Positions 45,667 to 48,796 of a DNA stretch of 48,796 nt are shown piece by piece. The notes below the pieces were generated by a model. That model worked only from the letters and a program-made list of their open reading frames with translations. It had not been told where the DNA came from and made no database searches. Made by a program: the position numbers and the translations under genes. The stretch's first letter is position 1; the number at the start of each line of letters is the position of its first letter. The DNA comes from Paracoccus shandongensis (GTDB lineage: Bacteria; Pseudomonadota; Alphaproteobacteria; Rhodobacterales; Rhodobacteraceae). Location of the stretch: assembly GCF_017315735.1 (NCBI RefSeq), contig NZ_JAFLRK010000025.1, positions 1 through 48,796 on the forward strand, given 5' to 3'.

Positions 45667-46470
45667 ATGGCAGAACAACCGGGAAAGCCCAGGAAACCAG
45701 ACTGGGTGATCGACAAGGAACGGGCGCGCCGCGCGGCGGCTGCGGAAACGGTATGGCTGTTCGGCCTGCACGCCGTGCGCGACGCGCTTGCCAATCCCCG
45801 GCGCGAAAAGCTGCGGCTGGTGGTGACGCCCAATGCCGTGGACCGGCTGGGCGACCTGCACGGGATGGCGCCGGAAATCACCGATCCCCGGATCTTCGGG
45901 CGTGCCGTGCCGCTGGCGCCCGACAGCGTCCACCAGGGCGCCGCGCTGGAGGTGAAGCCGCTGAAATGGGGCGGGCTCAGCGATGTCGTGCTGCGCGAGG
46001 CCCCGGGCGAACGCCGGCCGCTGCTGGTGGCGCTGGACCGCGTCACGGATCCCCACAACATCGGCGCCGTCCTGCGTTCGGCCGAGGTCTTCGGGGCGCG
46101 TGCGGTGATCGCCCCCGCCCGCCATTCCGCGCCCGAAACCGGCGCCCTGGCCAAGACGGCATCCGGCGCGCTGGAACGCCAGCCGTACTTGCGCGTGCCG
46201 AACCTGGCCGAGGCGCTGGCGCAGCTGAAAGGCATGGGCTTCATCCTGATCGGGCTGGACGGCACGGGAGAGATCCCCCTGCCCGACCTGCTGGGCCGCC
46301 TTCCCGGCCGCGCGGTCTGCCTGGTCCTGGGGGCCGAGGGGCCGGGAATGCGCGAACTGACGATGAAGACCTGCGACCATGTCGCGCGCATTCCCTTTGC
46401 GGCGGATTTCGGGTCGCTGAACGTGTCCAACGCGGCGGCGGTGGCGCTTTATGCGGCCAGCATGGCATAA
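45667..46470 (+). CDS. rlmB: 23S rRNA (guanosine-2'-O)-methyltransferase RlmB-like
   Basis: A 267-residue SpoU/TrmH-family methyltransferase. It has an N-terminal substrate-binding domain (LFGLHAVRDALANPRRE near residue 30) and the knotted catalytic domain with DRVTDPHNIGAVLRSAE, LVLGAEGPGMREL and SLNVSNAAAVALY. These are the three SpoU motifs. It probably methylates G2251 of 23S rRNA; other SpoU members act on tRNA, so the site is inferred. The ATG at 45667 sits 8 bases after AAAGGA; the ATG at 45658 is too close to it. Confidence 0.9.
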   Translation: MAEQPGKPRKPDWVIDKERARRAAAAETVWLFGLHAVRDALANPRREKLRLVVTPNAVDRLGDLHGMAPEITDPRIFGRAVPLAPDSVHQGAALEVKPLKWGGLSDVVLREAPGERRPLLVALDRVTDPHNIGAVLRSAEVFGARAVIAPARHSAPETGALAKTASGALERQPYLRVPNLAEALAQLKGMGFILIGLDGTGEIPLPDLLGRLPGRAVCLVLGAEGPGMRELTMKTCDHVARIPFAADFGSLNVSNAAAVALYAASMA

Positions 46471-46563
46471 GGGTCACATCACCGCGACAATGCGCGCCGT
46501 GCGGTTGAGAATCGGCGCTGCGGCGGGCAATGAGGCGTCTTGCCGCCACCATTGCCCGTTCCC

Positions 46564-46968
46564 ATGAAATCGCTGATTCTGTCGCTGATCCTGCTGTCGG
46601 TCCCCGCCCTGCCCGTCCTGGCCGAGGACTGGGCCATGGACGGATTCGACGCCGTGGGCCTGTTGCAAAGCGGCCGTCCCGTCCCGGGGCGGGGCGACAT
46701 CGCCACCATGTGGAAGGGCAAGGTCTGGCATTTCGCCAGCGAGGAAAATCGCAGCCGCTTCGAATCCGACCCGCGCAGCTTTGCCCCGGCCTTTAGCGGC
46801 CTTTGCCCCGTCGCCCTGGCCGAGGGACGGCGCGTGTCGGGCGATCCCCGGCATTTCGTGGTGATCGGCAACCGGCTTTACCTGCTGCGCTCGGACCGCT
46901 CGGCGCAGCAACTGCGGCGGAGGCCGCAAGAGATCCTGGCGCGGGCTGGCCGGATCTGGGACCAGTGA
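46564..46968 (+). CDS. Secreted YHS-domain-like protein
   Basis: A 134-residue protein with a signal peptide (MKSLILSLILLSVPALPVLA). The mature part resembles the YHS fold: MDGFDAVGLLQSGRPVPG, then WKGKVWHFASEENRSRFESD (in two pieces), which in this family may bind a metal. Homologous small proteins are common in Rhodobacterales and their function is not known. It lies 93 bases after rlmB on the same strand. Confidence 0.75.
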   Translation: MKSLILSLILLSVPALPVLAEDWAMDGFDAVGLLQSGRPVPGRGDIATMWKGKVWHFASEENRSRFESDPRSFAPAFSGLCPVALAEGRRVSGDPRHFVVIGNRLYLLRSDRSAQQLRRRPQEILARAGRIWDQ

Positions 46969-47029
46969 CGGTTTTGCCTGCCGCATAATCACGAATTCGC
47001 GATCCCTCTGGAACTTTTCGGGGCTGTTG

Positions 47030-47132
47030 CACATTTACCCTTTGGAACATGACCTCGGAACCGTCATGTTCAGATCACTGTCCCTCGTTCCGCGACTTGC
47101 GCCCGGCCAGAAACTGGACCGGGCGCCTTTTC
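47030..47132 (+). ncRNA. Candidate small structured RNA
   Basis: A stretch without coding potential that contains a 9-base-pair hairpin (GAACATGAC at 47045-47053, GTCATGTTC at 47063-47071) and ends in a strong terminator at 47099-47132. A terminator placed here, 130 bases after the nearest gene and before the next one, suggests a short transcript of its own. The 5' end is not defined, and the first hairpin could instead be a protein-binding palindrome in DNA. No known RNA family is recognised. Confidence 0.3.
47099..47132 (+). terminator. Strong intrinsic terminator before the CoA-binding protein gene
   Basis: GCGCCCGG-CCAG, loop AAA, CTGG-A-CCGGGCGC, then CTTTTC: a 12-pair stem with one bulged A. 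It lies between the YHS-like gene and the CoA-binding protein gene and may end a small RNA or the upstream mRNA. Confidence 0.8.
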
Positions 47133-47178
47133 TATGTAATTGTGCATACAACTTTTGGACGAGGAGGGGAGGCCCGTC

Positions 47179-47610
47179 ATGGAAGTCGAATTTGAAGACG
47201 ACGAAGACATTGCCCACATCGCGAGCACCATCAAGGTGATCGGCATCGTGGGGCTGTCGCCGAACGAAGCGCGTCCCAGCTGGGGCGTGGCGCGTTACCT
47301 GCAAGCCAATGGCTTCCGCGTCATCCCCGTCAATCCCGGCCATGCGGGCAGCCGCATCCTGGGCGAGACGGTCTACGCCCGGCTGTCCGACATCCCCCGG
47401 TCCGCCGGCGTGCAGATGGTGGACATCTTCCGCCGCGCGGACGCCGTGGGCCCCATCGTGGACGAGGCCTTGCAGCATCTTCCCGACCTCCGGTCGATCT
47501 GGCTGCAACTGGGGATCAGAAACGACGGGGCCGCGGCGCGGGCCCGGGCCCGGGGCATCACCGTCATCCAGGACCGCTGCCCCAAGATCGAGTTTCCCCG
47601 TCACCTGTGA
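47179..47610 (+). CDS. CoA-binding domain protein (YccU-like)
   Basis: A 143-residue protein with a Rossmann-type CoA-binding fold as in succinyl-CoA synthetase alpha: IGIVGLSPNEARPSWGVARYL, then GFRVIPVNPGHAG. The family's cellular role is not established. The ATG at 47179 follows GAGGAGGGGAGG at the right distance; an earlier in-frame GTG at 47140 would add 13 residues and has no such site. A bidirectional terminator follows. Confidence 0.85.
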   Translation: MEVEFEDDEDIAHIASTIKVIGIVGLSPNEARPSWGVARYLQANGFRVIPVNPGHAGSRILGETVYARLSDIPRSAGVQMVDIFRRADAVGPIVDEALQHLPDLRSIWLQLGIRNDGAAARARARGITVIQDRCPKIEFPRHL

Positions 47611-47622
47611 CCGGCATCACGG

Positions 47623-47650
47623 AAAAGGCCCCGGCATCGCCGGGGCCTTT
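47623..47650. terminator. Bidirectional terminator between convergent genes
   Basis: AAAA, GGCCCCGGC, a 3-base loop, GCCGGGGCC, TTT: a perfect 9-pair stem with A and T tracts on either side. It serves both the CoA-binding protein gene (plus) and the OmpA-family gene (minus). Confidence 0.9.
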
Positions 47651-47655
47651 CCTGG

Positions 47656-48796
47656 TCATTGCGCCTCGGCAGTCTGCAGCAGATCGGTGATCCGCCGGAC
47701 GGCGGCCCGGCGGTTTTCGCGCACGTCGCCGTCCTGGCGCACCTGCGGGAACTGCTCGCCATAGCCCTGCACCACCAGGTTTTCCGGCGGCACCTGGAAA
47801 TATTCGGTCAGCGCCAGCGCGACCGATTCTGCGCGGCGGTCGGACAGCGCCAGGTTGGCCGCGTCCGATCCGACAAGATCGGTATGGCCTTCGATCAGGA
47901 AGACCTCGCGCGGGTTCTTGGCGATGGCGTCCTGGATGACCTTGCCCAGCGTGGACAGTTGCTTGGCCTGGTCCGGGCTGATCGCCGCCGAACCCGTGTC
48001 AAAGGTGATCGCGTCGATATTGACGGGCGCGACCAGGGACCGGACCTCGGGGATGGAACGGATCTGGCCCAGGCTGAAGCGGCGGTCGATATCGACCTCG
48101 CGCCGCAGGGCCTCGCGCAGCGCCGCCTCGTCCTGGTAGATGCCGGGGGTGGCGACCGGGGCGGGTGCGGGCAGCGTGGCGATGTCCACGGGTTCGACTT
48201 CGGCGGTGTCGTCGATCAGCTGCGTCCGCGTGCCGTCGGGAGAGACCAGCGTGCGGCGCAGCACCCGCAGGTCGGCGTCGCGGATGGTCACGACGCGGCT
48301 GCCGTCGGCCCGCGTCACCACGGTGCGGGATGATCCGTCGTCGAAGTTCTCGGTCGCCACCGTCGATCCGGGCTGGCGCAGCAGGGCCGTGTCGTCCTTG
48401 ATCAACTCCTGGCTGCCGTCGGGGCGCGTGACGACCACCCGGTCGGGCGCGGACAGCGCGACCTGGCGGTTGTTGTTCAGATAGGTGCCGACCGCCACCG
48501 CGCCCAAGCCCAGCAGCAGCGCCTTGGCCAGGTCGTTGTTGTCGTCATCGTCATCGTTGCGCGCCTGCTGGCGGGCCTGCCGCTGGTCGTCCGGTTGCAG
48601 CGCATCGCGCAGGCTGGTGCTGAAATCCTCGTCCGAGGAGCGGCTGTTTTCCCTGGTGATCCGTTGTTCGACCACCTCGCCCTTGCTGTCCTCGTCCAGG
48701 GCGGCGGCGCGGGCGGCGCGCCTTTCCCGCGCGGCCTGGCGGGCGGCTTCGCTGCGGGGGGCATCCGCCTCGGGCGCGCGGGCCGGTTGCGGGGCG
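47656..48796 (-). CDS. OmpA-family protein, N-terminus beyond the window
   Basis: At least 380 codons on the minus strand; the frame runs off the right edge, so the start is not seen. The C-terminal OmpA domain, which binds peptidoglycan, is clear: ITFDTGSAAISPDQAKQL, then FLIEGHTDLVGSDAANLALS and DRRAESVALAL near the end. Before it lie an acidic tract (NDDDDDNND), a hydrophobic segment LAKALLLGLGAVAVGTYL, and a domain with repeated VVTRPDGS/VVTRADGS units. The most upstream visible part is Ala/Arg-rich. It probably links the envelope to the cell wall. Confidence 0.88.
   Translation of the reverse strand, partial: APQPARAPEADAPRSEAARQAARERRAARAAALDEDSKGEVVEQRITRENSRSSDEDFSTSLRDALQPDDQRQARQQARNDDDDDNNDLAKALLLGLGAVAVGTYLNNNRQVALSAPDRVVVTRPDGSQELIKDDTALLRQPGSTVATENFDDGSSRTVVTRADGSRVVTIRDADLRVLRRTLVSPDGTRTQLIDDTAEVEPVDIATLPAPAPVATPGIYQDEAALREALRREVDIDRRFSLGQIRSIPEVRSLVAPVNIDAITFDTGSAAISPDQAKQLSTLGKVIQDAIAKNPREVFLIEGHTDLVGSDAANLALSDRRAESVALALTEYFQVPPENLVVQGYGEQFPQVRQDGDVRENRRAAVRRITDLLQTAEAQ

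Noticed and set aside
47017..47040. GGGGCTGTTGCACATTTACC resembles the ends of some insertion sequences (GGCACTGTTGCAAA type)
   Set aside because: Only one end-like segment is seen, no transposase or second inverted end lies nearby, and the match is partial.

Overview
The window is about 48.8 kb of GC-rich, densely packed DNA with strong third-position GC bias. It looks like the chromosome of an alphaproteobacterium of the order Rhodobacterales, and the gene families and neighbourhoods (uvrC-pgsA-moaDE, pyrB next to a degenerate pyrC, ccmI-ruvX, soxBDAG, a class II tRNA-Tyr next to rlmB) fit a Paracoccus-like genome. The order is well supported; the genus is an inference. Most of the window is core chromosome, with a few accessory insertions.

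Layout. 1-519: end of tsaB, then rimI. 600-6692: nucleoside import and salvage operon (BMP binding protein, double ATPase, an unexplained small lipoprotein, two permeases, purine nucleoside phosphorylase). 6743-8366 (minus): L,D-transpeptidase and the tRNA 2-selenouridine synthase SelU. 8768-11500: copper module, a CopA-type P1B ATPase converging on a PCuAC copper chaperone. 11633-14223 (minus): rpmB, ada, meaB. 14289-16809: thioredoxin-like protein, serS, unknown membrane protein. 16840-21080 (minus): der, bamB, YfgM-like TPR protein, Fe-type sodB. 21299-26849 (minus): heterotetrameric sarcosine oxidase soxB-(small membrane gene)-soxD-soxA-soxG. 27001-32704: ccmI-ruvX-DUF1289, then pyrB-(DUF4268 gene)-pyrC-like-plsY, with 4-base overlaps within each of these two blocks. 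32701-35466: small membrane protein, Tat-type amidohydrolase with a Cys/His-rich N-terminus, outer-membrane barrel. 35470-41310 (minus): gshA, PH-like membrane protein, moaE, moaD, pgsA, a small unknown, uvrC. 41610-43612 (minus): 45-residue membrane protein, S49 peptidase, LacI-family regulator. 43711-45541: tRNA-Arg(CCU), an uncharacterised two-gene module (soluble protein plus four-helix membrane protein), tRNA-Tyr(GUA). 45667-48796: rlmB, YHS-like secreted protein, a structured non-coding stretch, CoA-binding protein, and an OmpA-family protein cut by the window edge.

How genes work together. The transporter and phosphorylase form a purine nucleoside uptake and phosphorolysis route. Sarcosine oxidase gives glycine, a one-carbon unit and H2O2, with a superoxide dismutase gene immediately downstream. 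CopA and PCuAC handle copper on opposite sides of the inner membrane. bamB and the YfgM-like protein both belong to envelope biogenesis.

The best candidates for something undescribed are the two-gene module between the two tRNAs (43869-45430), the AT-richer DUF4268 nuclease-like gene fitted between pyrB and pyrC with 4-base overlaps at both ends, the pyrC-like gene that has lost its metal-binding HxH motif, and a dispersed AAATATCC-type repeat found just after several stop codons.
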